A stretch of DNA of 64,000 bases from Falsiruegeria litorea R37 (GCF_900172225.1 NZ_FWFO01000002.1:62001-126000), one strand, 5' to 3'; shown: positions 9,250-19,437, counted from the stretch's first letter. The notes: a model not told the origin generated them from the sequence alone. A program made the numbers and translations.

Positions 9250-11040
9250 TTATCGACCCACCGCGTAGGCCTGCATCAGTCGCGGCGTGGCCGCAGCACG
9301 CAACATGCCATCCGGTGCTCGGCTGGCAGCCGTCAACCGGCCCACGGTCCAGGGCTCGGCCACCTCGATCGCATGCCCTTTGGCGCGCAGGGTTTCCATG
9401 ATCTCTGTCCCAAAGCCGGGTTCGACCATCAGATGGCCGGGGCGCACTTCGCGCGGGTAGAATGAACTTTGGAAATGCCCGGTGTGGAACAGCGGTGCAT
9501 CGATCCCTTCTTGCAGGTTCAGCTCGCCATGGACCAGGCGCAACAGATAGATGAGTTGCCACTGATCCTGCTGATCGCCCCCAGGCGTGCCAAAGGCAAG
9601 CTCGGTTCCGTCCGGCCTGCGCGCCATTGAAGGCGAAAGCGTCGTGCGGGGCCGACGCCCCGGAGCCAGCGAGGTTGGTAGGCCATCTTCAAGCCAAAAC
9701 ATCTGAGCTCTTGAGTTCAGCGGCATTCCCAACCCCGGCACCACCGGAGAGGATTGCAGCCACCCACCCGAAGGCGTGGCCGACACCATATTGCCCCAGC
9801 GGTCGATCACGTCCAGATGCACCGTGTCCCCGCGCTTTTCGGTCAGATGAGACATTGTCGGCTCGCCTGCGCCAATGGCGTGCCCCGGCTCATATGACAG
9901 GTTGGCATGGGCCAGCATCGCCTCGACCCAGGCGTCATGCCCCGGCAGACGCCCGGGGCGCTGCTCGGTCGAGGCCGTGGCGCCGATTAGAGTGCGCCGT
10001 TCAGCTGCGTAGCCGTCCGACAGCAGTTGATCCATCGGGATGTGCGTGAAGGTCGGATCGCCGTAATAGGCCTCGCGGTCGGCAAAGGCGAGTTTCATGG
10101 CTTCACTCACCTGGTGGACAAACTCCGCTCCGTTCAGGTCCATTTGATCCAGCGGCACCTCTTGCAGCAATTTGAGAGATTGCAACAGTGTCGGTCCTTG
10201 GGTCCATGCCCCGCCCTTCCATACCGTCCAGCCGTGGTAATCCACCTCTAGGGGCGCCTCATAACTGGCTTGCCACTTGGCCATGTCCTGACCGGTCAGC
10301 ACGCCCTTGTGCGGCGTACCGCTGGCGTCCATCAGGTAAGCTTGGTCGACAAAGCTGTCGATGGCCTCGGCTATGAAACCGGAATAAAAGGCCTGCCGGG
10401 CTGCTTCGATCTGGGCCAAGCGGCCTTCGACTGCTTCGGCTTCGGTCAGCAGCCGCTCCCACGTGTCCGCCAATTGCGGGTTGCAGAACAGGGCACCGGC
10501 CTGAGGCGCAGAGCCACCGGGCACCCAGGTGGCGTGGGACGTGGGCCACTCTTGGGCAAAGAAATCGGCCAGACCGGCGATGGTGTTTGCGACCCGCGGC
10601 AGCAGGGGGTGGCCATACCGGGCATAGTGGATGGCTGGTTCCAGGATGTCGCGCAAAGGCAGGGAGCCGTGATCGCGCAATGTGATCATCCAGGCGTCAA
10701 AGGCGCCTGGCACCACCGTCGCCAAAAGACCGGATCCGGGGATCATCTCCAGCCCCTGATCCTTGAAATGCTCGATTGTGGCACCTGCGGGGGCCACGCC
10801 CTGACCGCAGACCATCGTCGGGTTGGTTTGGCCTGCAGGTTTGATCAGCATCGGCATGTCGCCGAGAGGGCCGTTCAGGTGCGGCTCGACCACATGCAGG
10901 ACAAACCCCATTGCCGCTGCCGCATCAAAGGCATTGCCGCCCCGTTCCAGAAGCCGCATGCCAACAGCCGAAGCGATCCAGTGGGTCGAGGTCGCAACAC
11001 CAAAAGTGCCCGCGATTTCGGGGCGGGTGGTGAATGTCAT
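9250..11040 (-). CDS. Gamma-glutamyltransferase-family protein (no signal peptide)
   Basis: 596 residues. Ntn-hydrolase of the GGT family: the N-terminal HWIASAVGMRLLERGGNAFDAAAA motif is intact (split here at GGNAFDAAAAMGF), and the catalytic threonine should be the T of RGDTVHLDVIDRWGNMVSAT near residue 404, where the precursor cleaves itself. SATPSGGW and FGTPGGDQQDQW supply the oxyanion and substrate regions. Classical GGT is exported and splits glutathione; this protein lacks a signal peptide and looks like the cytoplasmic YwrD-like branch, so its substrate is open. It is the last gene of a minus-strand run behind tamAB. Confidence 0.85.
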   Translation of the reverse strand: MTFTTRPEIAGTFGVATSTHWIASAVGMRLLERGGNAFDAAAAMGFVLHVVEPHLNGPLGDMPMLIKPAGQTNPTMVCGQGVAPAGATIEHFKDQGLEMIPGSGLLATVVPGAFDAWMITLRDHGSLPLRDILEPAIHYARYGHPLLPRVANTIAGLADFFAQEWPTSHATWVPGGSAPQAGALFCNPQLADTWERLLTEAEAVEGRLAQIEAARQAFYSGFIAEAIDSFVDQAYLMDASGTPHKGVLTGQDMAKWQASYEAPLEVDYHGWTVWKGGAWTQGPTLLQSLKLLQEVPLDQMDLNGAEFVHQVSEAMKLAFADREAYYGDPTFTHIPMDQLLSDGYAAERRTLIGATASTEQRPGRLPGHDAWVEAMLAHANLSYEPGHAIGAGEPTMSHLTEKRGDTVHLDVIDRWGNMVSATPSGGWLQSSPVVPGLGMPLNSRAQMFWLEDGLPTSLAPGRRPRTTLSPSMARRPDGTELAFGTPGGDQQDQWQLIYLLRLVHGELNLQEGIDAPLFHTGHFQSSFYPREVRPGHLMVEPGFGTEIMETLRAKGHAIEVAEPWTVGRLTAASRAPDGMLRAAATPRLMQAYAVGR

Positions 11041-11114
11041 GTGTCGTCTCCGAATTGCGTGATCCGGATCAGGACACGGGCGCAGGCAGAGGTCAACTGC
11101 CTGTCAGTCACACG

Positions 11115-14100
11115 TCAGTAATCACGCTCAAAGAACACGCCCACAGATGTTTCGCCCTGATTGTCTACCGTTCCCTTCAAAGTGAAGTTGTCGGTCACAT
11201 CCAAGTTCAGGTTCAACTCGGTCTCGCCTTTGGTGTTTACGGTGAAGTCCGTATACAGCCCATCTGCCAGATAGGCTCCAGCGCCAAATTGCCCGGCTCC
11301 GCTGTCGTCTGTGCCGACGTCGATGGTGTCGGCGCCGGTGGCCTCTCGGATGCCTTTGGTCGAATCCCCTCCGGCCCCGCTGAGTTGTGCAAGGGACGCC
11401 GCCATCTGCGCGATGACAATAGGCGACAGTTCAGAGAAACGATTGCCAAAGAGAAGCATTGCCAGAGCTTCTTCGCTGGGGCGTTCGGGATCTGCATAGA
11501 CTTTGATTTCGGGGCCATCCAAGGGGCCGGAAATCTCAAGGGTCGCTGCACCATCCGACGTCGTCGTGGTTGAGGCAAACTCCAGATAGGGCGTCAGGTT
11601 ACCTTGCAGGGTTACAAGGCCCTTGGTCAGTTTCAGACGGCGGCCCAGGATGTCGAAGTTGCCTCGGATCAATTCAATCTGACCTGATGGCGCAATGGCT
11701 GTTGTTGTGCCTCCTACATGGATGCGGCCGCCCAGTTCTGCCTGCAAGCCGCGACCACGCGCGAAGACTTTGTTCGGGGCCAGAAGGCTGACATCCAGTG
11801 AAATGACCGGTCCTGAACTGCCGCTTGCGGTTTGCACCAGCTTGGCGCGTTTGCGCGTCGTGAACTCGGCTCCGGCTTCACCTACGTGACGAATGTCAGG
11901 GATCGGGGCCGCACCAACTGCGCCTGATGCGGCTGCCAGGTTGATGTTGGTTTCACCAAAGGTGATTTGGCCGACGATGGAGCTGTTGCCCGCCAAGGGA
12001 CCGGACATGGTGATCTGCCCGTTAGCGGAGGATTCGAAGAACACGTTGTCGGTCAGGATCAACTCGTTGAGGCTGACCGCGATGCGCCCGTTGAATGGTG
12101 GGGTCAATTCGACAGGGCCGCTGACGTTGAACGTCCCACCCGCCCGCAATCCACCAGTGATCCCGATGGTGGCGCTGCCGTTTGCCAAGGCGATGCGCCC
12201 GCCAATGTTGGTCAGCGTTTGACCTGCCGAAGGGATTGCAACGGTGGTGCCGGACGTGGTGATCGTGCCGCTGATCGCCTCGACGCTTGGGGCGCCTTTC
12301 AGGGTCAGGTCGTACTGAGCTGCGCCGTCGATGGAATTGGGCGAGATAAAGAGGTTTGCGATGCTCAGACCGATGGTGCCTGTGGCGGCGACATCCGCCT
12401 GGCCCGAGCTTTCGTCAAAGCTGCCTGCTACCTTGCTGGTCAGGCCTGCGGGGCCACTGGCGTCCGCATCGATCTGCCAAACACCATTATTGCGTTTGGC
12501 GTTGCCCTTGGCGGTCAGTGCGCCGACCAGCTCGGGCACCAGCCGCTCGAGCCGCTGCAAATTGGCGTCAAAGTTCAGGTCGGCCGTGCCGTCGGTTTCG
12601 ACGTAGCCATCTAATGCCACGGTCGAGGATTCCGGTCCGTCAATCTCGACGTTGCCGGTCAAGCCATTGCCTTTGGGTTTGACATCCCCGGTCAGAGTCA
12701 GGGGGCCGGACAAGGTGGGGATCACCCGTTTGAGCTCGTCCAGCGCGGCCTTGAATTGGATTGTTCCGGCCGCGTCTTGCAGATTGCCGCTCGCTTCGGC
12801 GCTGATGGCCGAGCCCGTCAGATCAAAAGCGCGGATGTTCAAGCCTTGGTCATTGTTGGCAGCATCCACGGCCAATGTTGTGCGGCCTTGGATCAACGCG
12901 TCCACCTGCGGGATGCCACTGGTGACATCGCGGGCGGTTGCGTCCAGTTGCACATCGAAATGGCGATTGGCCAGATCACCGGAACCTGCGGCCTTGGCTT
13001 GCAGATGTCCGGTCAGGTCCTGCCCGGCGAGGCCCGAAAACAGCGACAGATCGGGCGCATCAACGGTGGCATTGCCACTGAGCGCATAAGCCCCTTCGGT
13101 GCCGGTCAGCTTGGCGACCGCCTCGGCGCTGACGGCTTTGCCGTTCAACGAAAACTGGCGCAGATCCAGGCCCGTATCATCCCGTTTTGCGTCCAGCACG
13201 ATGGTCGTGCGCCCGGCGATCAGCGGATCAATCTCGGCCATGCCACTGCTCAAATCCTGCGCCTTGGCGTTCAACTTGATGTCGAAATGCTGGCTGGCCA
13301 TGTCGCCTGTGCCGGTGACATCGGCCTGAACTGCGCCTGCCAATTCGCGCCCTGCGAGGCCGGAGAAGACCGACAAATCCTGCGCGTCAACTTTGGCTGA
13401 GCCATCCAGCGCAAAGGCTCCATCAGAGCCGGTCAGGGTTGCGGCGGCTTCAGCACGCAGGGTTTGCCCTTGGACTGTCAGATTGCGCACCTCAAGCCCT
13501 TGCTGATCGCGAACGGCGTCAAGCGCAATGGTGGTTCGCCCTGCAATGATGGGGTCAATCTCGGCCATGCCGGTTTTCAACCCGTCCCCCTCGACATCAA
13601 GCTGAAAGTCGAAACTGCCTCCCAAAGGGGCGCCTTTGCCGGTCAAGTCGGCTGTGACCTGTCCAGCCAGATCGCGCTGCGCCACACCTGAAAACCGCGA
13701 CAGATCGCTGGCTTTGAGGTTCACGGTACCGTCCACCTCGAACCCGCTTTGCAGCCCGCTGATTTCAGCGTTTGCGGTGGCGGTATAGTCCGAGCCGCTT
13801 ATGACCACGTCGCTGAGGTTCAGGTTGTTGCCGCTCACCAGGTCAAAGAACCCGTCCAGCGTGACCGCATTGCCAACCGCCTGGTTGAGTGCCGGATCGC
13901 TAAACCGCAGATCGTTCAACAGCGCCTGAACATCCCCGCGCAGGTCCATCGTCTCGCCCTGATCCAGAGTGCCTTGTCCGGTGATGCGGGCCTGTCTGAC
14001 AACAACGTCCGGAGTTTCCAGAGCGTCTGCGGTCAGGCTGAGATCCCAATGGTTGCCCAGTTCGCGGTTCAACAGTGCAGAAAACTGCGCTGCTTCGAGC

Positions 14101-15209
14101 GTTATCCGCGGATCAGCGACCGGCAACACCACACGGTCGCCGGTTGGTGGTGTGATGCGGCCTTGTAGGGCCACCTTGTTCAGCATCCCGCCTGCTGCCA
14201 TGTCCAGCTCACCCTTGAGCTTGAGCGCGTCCGATGAAATCTCAAGCTGCGAGATGGCCAGATGCCCGTCGGGATCACTGATGCCTTCGACTTGCAGCTG
14301 TGTGTCGGTGCCAAAGAAAGTGTCGAACTCTTCTTCCAAGAACGGCGTCACGTCGCCCCCCAGATCGGCGCTGAAGGCGATGCTGTTTTGCGCCTCATCT
14401 GCGCCAAAGGGCACTCCGCGCAGACGCACCTGACCGGCAACGCGCTCTGCGTCGTCACTGGCCAGCGACAGGTCGGCGGTGAAATCGGTGACAGGCCCTT
14501 CGCCCTTGGCGGTCAGCAACAGGGGGGGCTGGCCGGGCATCTGAAGTGCGGTTGAGATCAAGCCGCCTGCATCTTCGATCACTTGCAGATCCAGCGAGAT
14601 CAGACTGGTTGCGTTCTGGAACCCAGCCTTGAGTTCTATGGCGTCGCCTGGCCGATCCAGCCGGGTGATGGCCAGATCGCTGTCCAGTGTCCCGTCGGCC
14701 AGGGTCATCGCCCCTTGTACCTTGAGCTCCGCCGCCAGTCCGATCAACGGCTCGCCAAGTCCAAGGGTATCGACCCTGATCTCACCAATCTCGATCGCGA
14801 CGGGAAGCTCGGGCAATTGAAATGGTTGTGTCCCGGCGTCGGGCAGGGGCTCAGCCTGGGCCGTGGGCGCTGGAGCGCGGTCCACGCGGATCTCGCGTGC
14901 GGTCAGCTCGTTGACCGAGAACCGCCCACGGATCAGGGCCAGCCTGTTCCAATCGAGCACTGCGTCGTTGATCGTCAACCAGGGACCATCGTCGTCCGAG
15001 ACAATGATCTGCTCGATGGTGGCCTTGGCGCTAAGCGCGCCTTCGATGCCGCGCACGTGAATCTGTCGACCTTCGCCGGAAAGGGTGTCCTCGAGGAAAT
15101 CGACTAGGATACCACCGGATTCTTCGTCCTCTTGCGCCCAGGCGGGTGCTGCGACAGTCAAAGCAGTGCAGGTGCTCAGAACAAGGATTTGGTTGGGAAA
15201 ACGTGTCAT
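11115..15209 (-). CDS. tamB: Translocation and assembly module protein TamB
   Basis: 1364 residues, a usual TamB length. A signal or anchor sequence covers residues 1-25 (TALTVAAPAWA), followed by a long beta-rich DUF490-type body and a conserved C-terminus (GRVRLTKG-like GRRLKLTKGLVTLQG, and MLLFGNRFSELSP). TamB spans the periplasm as a hydrophobic groove and works with TamA in outer-membrane protein or phospholipid transport. The start codon overlaps the tamA stop (ATGA), which fixes it. An unusual trait is three near-perfect 109-residue repeats in the middle of the protein (bases 12730-13710), listed separately. Confidence 0.93.
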   Translation of the reverse strand: MTRFPNQILVLSTCTALTVAAPAWAQEDEESGGILVDFLEDTLSGEGRQIHVRGIEGALSAKATIEQIIVSDDDGPWLTINDAVLDWNRLALIRGRFSVNELTAREIRVDRAPAPTAQAEPLPDAGTQPFQLPELPVAIEIGEIRVDTLGLGEPLIGLAAELKVQGAMTLADGTLDSDLAITRLDRPGDAIELKAGFQNATSLISLDLQVIEDAGGLISTALQMPGQPPLLLTAKGEGPVTDFTADLSLASDDAERVAGQVRLRGVPFGADEAQNSIAFSADLGGDVTPFLEEEFDTFFGTDTQLQVEGISDPDGHLAISQLEISSDALKLKGELDMAAGGMLNKVALQGRITPPTGDRVVLPVADPRITLEAAQFSALLNRELGNHWDLSLTADALETPDVVVRQARITGQGTLDQGETMDLRGDVQALLNDLRFSDPALNQAVGNAVTLDGFFDLVSGNNLNLSDVVISGSDYTATANAEISGLQSGFEVDGTVNLKASDLSRFSGVAQRDLAGQVTADLTGKGAPLGGSFDFQLDVEGDGLKTGMAEIDPIIAGRTTIALDAVRDQQGLEVRNLTVQGQTLRAEAAATLTGSDGAFALDGSAKVDAQDLSVFSGLAGRELAGAVQADVTGTGDMASQHFDIKLNAKAQDLSSGMAEIDPLIAGRTTIVLDAKRDDTGLDLRQFSLNGKAVSAEAVAKLTGTEGAYALSGNATVDAPDLSLFSGLAGQDLTGHLQAKAAGSGDLANRHFDVQLDATARDVTSGIPQVDALIQGRTTLAVDAANNDQGLNIRAFDLTGSAISAEASGNLQDAAGTIQFKAALDELKRVIPTLSGPLTLTGDVKPKGNGLTGNVEIDGPESSTVALDGYVETDGTADLNFDANLQRLERLVPELVGALTAKGNAKRNNGVWQIDADASGPAGLTSKVAGSFDESSGQADVAATGTIGLSIANLFISPNSIDGAAQYDLTLKGAPSVEAISGTITTSGTTVAIPSAGQTLTNIGGRIALANGSATIGITGGLRAGGTFNVSGPVELTPPFNGRIAVSLNELILTDNVFFESSANGQITMSGPLAGNSSIVGQITFGETNINLAAASGAVGAAPIPDIRHVGEAGAEFTTRKRAKLVQTASGSSGPVISLDVSLLAPNKVFARGRGLQAELGGRIHVGGTTTAIAPSGQIELIRGNFDILGRRLKLTKGLVTLQGNLTPYLEFASTTTTSDGAATLEISGPLDGPEIKVYADPERPSEEALAMLLFGNRFSELSPIVIAQMAASLAQLSGAGGDSTKGIREATGADTIDVGTDDSGAGQFGAGAYLADGLYTDFTVNTKGETELNLNLDVTDNFTLKGTVDNQGETSVGVFFERDY
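12730..13710 (-). repeat. Three tandem 327-bp (109-codon) repeats inside tamB
   Basis: The motif FSG-x-A-x-(R/Q)-(E/D)-L recurs at 13686, 13359 and 13032, and the motif for (G/S)(M/I)-IDPLIAGRTT recurs at the same spacing; each step is exactly 327 bases. Coding units run roughly 13710-13384, 13383-13057 and 13056-12730. Units 1 and 2 are closest; unit 3 is more diverged. In-frame whole-unit duplication inside the beta-rich groove is the simplest reading. Confidence 0.85.
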
Positions 15210-17014
15210 CAGAATGCCTGCCCGATACCAATATAGAACTGTAATCCATCGCCGGTGGATCCTTCGACCGGCAGGGCCAGATCCAGACGCAGCGGGCCGA
15301 ATCCACCCAGATCATAACGCACACCCAAGCCTGCACCAGCATGCCGGGTCGAGGCTGAGGTCACAAAGGATTTCGAATCGATCAGACCGATGTCATAAAA
15401 GCCAACAAGCGAGATTTTCTCGGTTACGCGGCCGCGAATTTCGGCAGATGCGCCCAGGAATGCCCGACCACCTGCGATGCCCGTGCCAACCGGGGTCCCA
15501 AGGGACTCGTAGGGTTGGCCCCGAACGGTGCCAGCGCCCCCCGAATAGAACAGAAGTTCAGGCGATGTTCCGGCCTGAGATGAGCCAACCACAGAGCCCA
15601 ATTGCAAACGCCCAGCCAGGATAACACCACCGTTGGAGGTTATGTCCCAGTATCCACGACCATCGACGTAGAACCGCGCACCGGATTCAGTTCCACCTAG
15701 GCCTGCGTAAGGGGTAAATCGGGCATCCAGGTAAAAGCCTTTGGTCGGGTTCACGGCATTGTCACGTTTGTCCCATTCAGACCGTGCCGGTATAATCAGA
15801 TATCTGAACCGGCGATCCGTGCCAAAAGCATCGTCAGATGAGGCGTAATTGAAGCCCAGCCAGGCTTCTGCATAAAGCTCGTCCGAAAACGTGCGTCGGG
15901 CACCCACGCCCAATTGAGCACTCGTGACCTTATAGTGTGTCCGATTGCGGCGCTCGATATTGCCGATGTAGAAAATGCTGTCGTCGGGACCCAGTTTCTC
16001 GGGCTGATCCAGACGAAACCCGATGCGCCCGTCGATGTCTTCGGTCCCGCCGATGTTGCGGATGTTGGCCTCGAACCGGAATCGGTTGGCGTTGTTGAAC
16101 ACGTTGCGGTGCATCCAGGTCGCAGTCAGATCAAGACCCGCGGTGGATGATACCTCGACACCAAAGGTCAGGCGACGCTTGGGCAGGTCCTCGAACTCGG
16201 CATCGAAATCCAATGTGCCGTCCGGGTTGGGGTCTTTGCGTTCTCGCAGGGTGACCGAGTTGAACGTGCCCGTTCGGCGCAGGCGTGTGCCGACTTGTTG
16301 CACGTCGGCCGGGCTGTAAACCTCGCCAGTAGGGAAGCCCGCAATCCGCCGCAAAGCTTCGTGGCGCACATCTGTGCTTCCCGATATGTGCATCTTGCCG
16401 AATTTCAACTTGGGGCCGGGCACCAGATCGATGTCCGAATCAAGCTGTGCATCGCGATGGCGGGCGGTGATACGTTGATCGCCGACCTTGGCCTTGGCGT
16501 ATCCTGCATCGCGCCAACCCACGATCCCCGCCGAGGCCGCGTCGCGGATCGCACCGGTCGTCGCCGTTTGCCCCGGAGCATACCCTTCGGGCAGTTCGGT
16601 TTCGGGTGTGATTGGCGTGACATTGGCCTGGCCAAACTTGAACTGCTGGCCGGTTTGAACGGTGATGTCGATCTTGTTGATCTGACTGGGGATGCGCAGC
16701 GGGTCGATGTTGGCTGCTTCGCGCCCGTCCAGCTTGATGCTTATGACGGGACTGAAAAATCCTTCGTCGTAAAGGACCTGTACAAGGGTACGGTAATCCG
16801 ACAGCGCGGCAGACAGCACTTCGAGAGGTTCGGTCAGGCCGTGACGCTCGGCTGAGAGGGCAAGGGAACTGGTGGTCAGGCGCTCGGTCAGGTCGTCCGA
16901 GGCACCGGGGGCGACAAGAGCGGTTTCCAAGGCCAAAGCCGCCGAGGGCAGGCTCAGCCCGCACGCAAGTGTTATGCCGCGCAAAATAGCGCCGAAACGG
17001 CCCCGTGATCTCAT
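15209..17014 (-). CDS. tamA: Outer-membrane translocation and assembly module protein TamA (BamA family)
   Basis: 601 residues from the chosen start at 17014 (MRSRGRFGAIL), which opens directly into a signal peptide (GITLACGLSLPSAALA). A longer frame to 17095 adds 27 residues without signal-peptide character, so I reject it. N-terminal POTRA domains (about 30-260) precede a C-terminal 16-strand surface-antigen barrel ending in the BAM-type terminal phenylalanine (YIGIGQAF). It forms the outer-membrane half of the TAM complex with the overlapping tamB gene. Confidence 0.92.
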   Translation of the reverse strand: MRSRGRFGAILRGITLACGLSLPSAALALETALVAPGASDDLTERLTTSSLALSAERHGLTEPLEVLSAALSDYRTLVQVLYDEGFFSPVISIKLDGREAANIDPLRIPSQINKIDITVQTGQQFKFGQANVTPITPETELPEGYAPGQTATTGAIRDAASAGIVGWRDAGYAKAKVGDQRITARHRDAQLDSDIDLVPGPKLKFGKMHISGSTDVRHEALRRIAGFPTGEVYSPADVQQVGTRLRRTGTFNSVTLRERKDPNPDGTLDFDAEFEDLPKRRLTFGVEVSSTAGLDLTATWMHRNVFNNANRFRFEANIRNIGGTEDIDGRIGFRLDQPEKLGPDDSIFYIGNIERRNRTHYKVTSAQLGVGARRTFSDELYAEAWLGFNYASSDDAFGTDRRFRYLIIPARSEWDKRDNAVNPTKGFYLDARFTPYAGLGGTESGARFYVDGRGYWDITSNGGVILAGRLQLGSVVGSSQAGTSPELLFYSGGAGTVRGQPYESLGTPVGTGIAGGRAFLGASAEIRGRVTEKISLVGFYDIGLIDSKSFVTSASTRHAGAGLGVRYDLGGFGPLRLDLALPVEGSTGDGLQFYIGIGQAF

Positions 17015-17184
17015 CCCTGTGGCTCCAGACTGCCCGAACTCGCATCGGCACGCCGGTTTTACGACGTCGCCTTCAGCTTTTTGAATAGCACACAAGATGC
17101 AGGGTTAGGAGGGGGAAATTGCGCGACATATCCCCAATGGATTGTGGTTTGCCCAATTCCCGAGAATGTCGAAAATGCCAGGTT

Positions 17185-18411
17185 TCAGTTGACGCTCTTG
17201 AACCATTTCACGATGGCCAGGCGATCGTCGTCTTCCATGTAGGTGATGTTTGCCGGCGGCATCGCATGGGTGATACCGGCCTGCAGATAGATCGCCTGCG
17301 CGTTGCGGGCGACGTCAGCCTGGGTTTCCAGCAGTACACCCTTTGGCGCCCACAAGATGCCGTCCCAGAACGGCTCGCGGGCATGACACATCGAGCAGCG
17401 GCCCAGCACGATTTCATGGGCCTCTTCAAACCCGTCAGCCTCTGCGAACTTCTGCTCGTAGGGGGTCAGGGGTTTGGCTTCGGCCTCCTCGAGTGTTTGA
17501 TGCATCGGGGCGGTCGACAGCCAGATGATGGCGATGAACAGAAGCGCCGTCACCATCCAGGTCCAGTTTGGCTTTCCCGTCCCAGCGTGCATCGAGTTGA
17601 AATAGTGCCGGATCGTCACGCCCATCAGGAACACCAGGCTGGCGATGATCCAATTGTATTCGGTCGCAAAAGCCAGCGGATAGTGGTTGCTGAGCATCAG
17701 GAATACGACCGGCAGCGTCAGATAGTTGTTGTGGGTCGAGCGCAGCTTGGCGATCTTACCGTACTTCGGATCGGGCGTTCGGCCGTTTTTCAGGTCATCC
17801 ACCACGATGCGCTGGTTCGGCATGATGATGAAGAACACGTTGGCCGTCATGATGGTCGCCGTAAAGGCCCCCAGATGCAGCATCATCGCGCGGCCGGTGA
17901 AGATCTGATTGTACCCCCAACCCATGATCACCAGCAGGACAAACAGCAGGACCATCAACAGGGTGGGGCGCTCTCCCAGACCGGATTTGCAGAGGAAATC
18001 GTAGATCAGCCAACCGATGGTCAGCGACGCAGCCGAGATCGCGATGCCCTGCCACAGGGCCAGATCCGCCTTGTTGGCGTCGATCAGGTAAAGCTCACCG
18101 CCAACCCAATAAACGATCATCAAAAGCGCCGCGCCGCTCAGCCACGTCGTGTAGCTTTCCCATTTGAACCAGGTCAGATGCTCGGGCATCTGCTCGGGGG
18201 CCACCAGGTATTTGCGGATGTGATAAAACCCGCCACCATGCACCTGCCATTCCTCACCATGGGCGCCGGGCGGCAGGTCAGGCGCTTTGCGCAGGCCCAA
18301 GTCCAGCGCGATGAAGTAGAAGGACGAGCCAATCCAGGCCATCGCCGTGATCACGTGCAGCCAGCGCACCGCAAAGGCGGCCCAGTCCCAGAAGGCAGCA
18401 AAATCATACAT
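17185..18411 (-). CDS. puuD: Urate hydroxylase PuuD (membrane protein with C-terminal cytochrome c domain)
   Basis: 408 residues. The N-terminal 290 or so hold about eight membrane segments (FAVRWLHVITAMAWIGSSF, HGGGFYHIRKYLVAP). The C-terminal domain carries a c-type heme motif CSMCH and an axial Met in AGITHAMPPAN. This is the arrangement of PuuD, which oxidises urate to 5-hydroxyisourate and passes the electrons to the respiratory chain instead of to oxygen-producing peroxide. It is divergent from a LysR gene and adjacent to uraH, the fused allantoinase gene and allA, which supply the following steps. Confidence 0.92.
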   Translation of the reverse strand: MYDFAAFWDWAAFAVRWLHVITAMAWIGSSFYFIALDLGLRKAPDLPPGAHGEEWQVHGGGFYHIRKYLVAPEQMPEHLTWFKWESYTTWLSGAALLMIVYWVGGELYLIDANKADLALWQGIAISAASLTIGWLIYDFLCKSGLGERPTLLMVLLFVLLVIMGWGYNQIFTGRAMMLHLGAFTATIMTANVFFIIMPNQRIVVDDLKNGRTPDPKYGKIAKLRSTHNNYLTLPVVFLMLSNHYPLAFATEYNWIIASLVFLMGVTIRHYFNSMHAGTGKPNWTWMVTALLFIAIIWLSTAPMHQTLEEAEAKPLTPYEQKFAEADGFEEAHEIVLGRCSMCHAREPFWDGILWAPKGVLLETQADVARNAQAIYLQAGITHAMPPANITYMEDDDRLAIVKWFKSVN

Positions 18412-18507
18412 GAAGGGTCACTCCGGTCTTTTTCAGACAGACTAGGCAAAGCGGCGTTTATTCGGTATTCCCATATAGTATCAAGCTGTATCAAAAAATC
18501 TGAGAAA

Positions 18508-19431
18508 ATGTCCTATCTCGACAACATTCGCACGTTCGTCCGGGTCTATGAGCTGGGCAGCATGTCAGCTGCGGGGCGCGACCTGCGCATTTCGCCTGCG
18601 GTCACCTCGGCGCGCATCTCGCAGCTCGAGGATCACCTGAACGTTCGGCTGTTCCAGCGGACGACGCGAAACCTGACACCGACGGAACATGGCAAGGCGT
18701 TCTATTCCGGAGCCGTGACGGTGCTCGACAGCGTCGAGGCGGCCGAAGCAACGGTGATGAACCTGACGGACAATCCGCGGGGTTCGCTCTTTGTAGCCGC
18801 ACCATTGGGGGTGGGGCGCAGGCTGTTGGCACCTGAGGTTCCTGAGTTTCTGCAAGGTTATCCTGAGATTGACGTGCGCCTGCGCTTGACGGATCGATCT
18901 GTTGATCTGACGACCGAAGGTTTGGATCTTGCGTTCTTCCTGGGCCAACCTGAAGACAGCAATCTACGAATTCGCAAGATTGCGGATTGCCAAAGGGTGC
19001 TGTGTGCCGCGCCCGAGTATGTCGAACGACGTGGTCATCCAGTGTCCGGCGAGGACCTGTTGTCTGACGGGCATGAGTGTCTGAATCTGCGCTTCCCCGG
19101 GGCGACAGAATTCCAATGGCTGCTGGAAACGCCCGAAGGGCCAAAGCGGTTCGCGGTGTCGGGCCGCTATGAATGCGATGACGGCGATGTGCTGATTGAT
19201 TGGGCCTTGGCGGGCGAGGGGATCGCGATGAAACCGGTGTTCGAAGTGGCCGATCACCTGGTGTCGGGCCGGTTGGTTCGTGTTGGCGAGGAAACGCCAC
19301 CAACACCGGTGCAGATGGCGTGCCTTTACACACATCGTCGCCACCAGGACCCCAAGACACGACTGTTCATGGATTTCATGACCGAACGCGTTGGCAAGGC
19401 GGTGCGCTCGGCCGAGGCCAAAGCGATCTAG
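18508..19431 (+). CDS. LysR-family transcriptional regulator, probable regulator of purine catabolism
   Basis: 307 residues. N-terminal helix-turn-helix (residues about 16-45: GSMSAAGRDLRISPAVTSAR) of the DsdA/AaeR-like LysR subgroup, then a LysR substrate-binding domain. The start at 18508 opens the conserved DNTRTFVRV-like beginning (MSYLDNIRTFVRVYE); the same frame stays open upstream across puuD, but that part is antisense coding shadow. Divergent from puuD with 96 bases between starts, and close to uraH, so it may control urate breakdown in response to an intermediate. The ligand cannot be read from the sequence. Confidence 0.88.
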   Translation: MSYLDNIRTFVRVYELGSMSAAGRDLRISPAVTSARISQLEDHLNVRLFQRTTRNLTPTEHGKAFYSGAVTVLDSVEAAEATVMNLTDNPRGSLFVAAPLGVGRRLLAPEVPEFLQGYPEIDVRLRLTDRSVDLTTEGLDLAFFLGQPEDSNLRIRKIADCQRVLCAAPEYVERRGHPVSGEDLLSDGHECLNLRFPGATEFQWLLETPEGPKRFAVSGRYECDDGDVLIDWALAGEGIAMKPVFEVADHLVSGRLVRVGEETPPTPVQMACLYTHRRHQDPKTRLFMDFMTERVGKAVRSAEAKAI

Positions 19432-19437
19432 AGAGAC

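Noticed and set aside
17119-18507. Long plus-strand frame leading into the LysR gene
   Set aside because: It is antisense to puuD, which has clear membrane segments and a heme motif; LysR similarity begins only at 18508.
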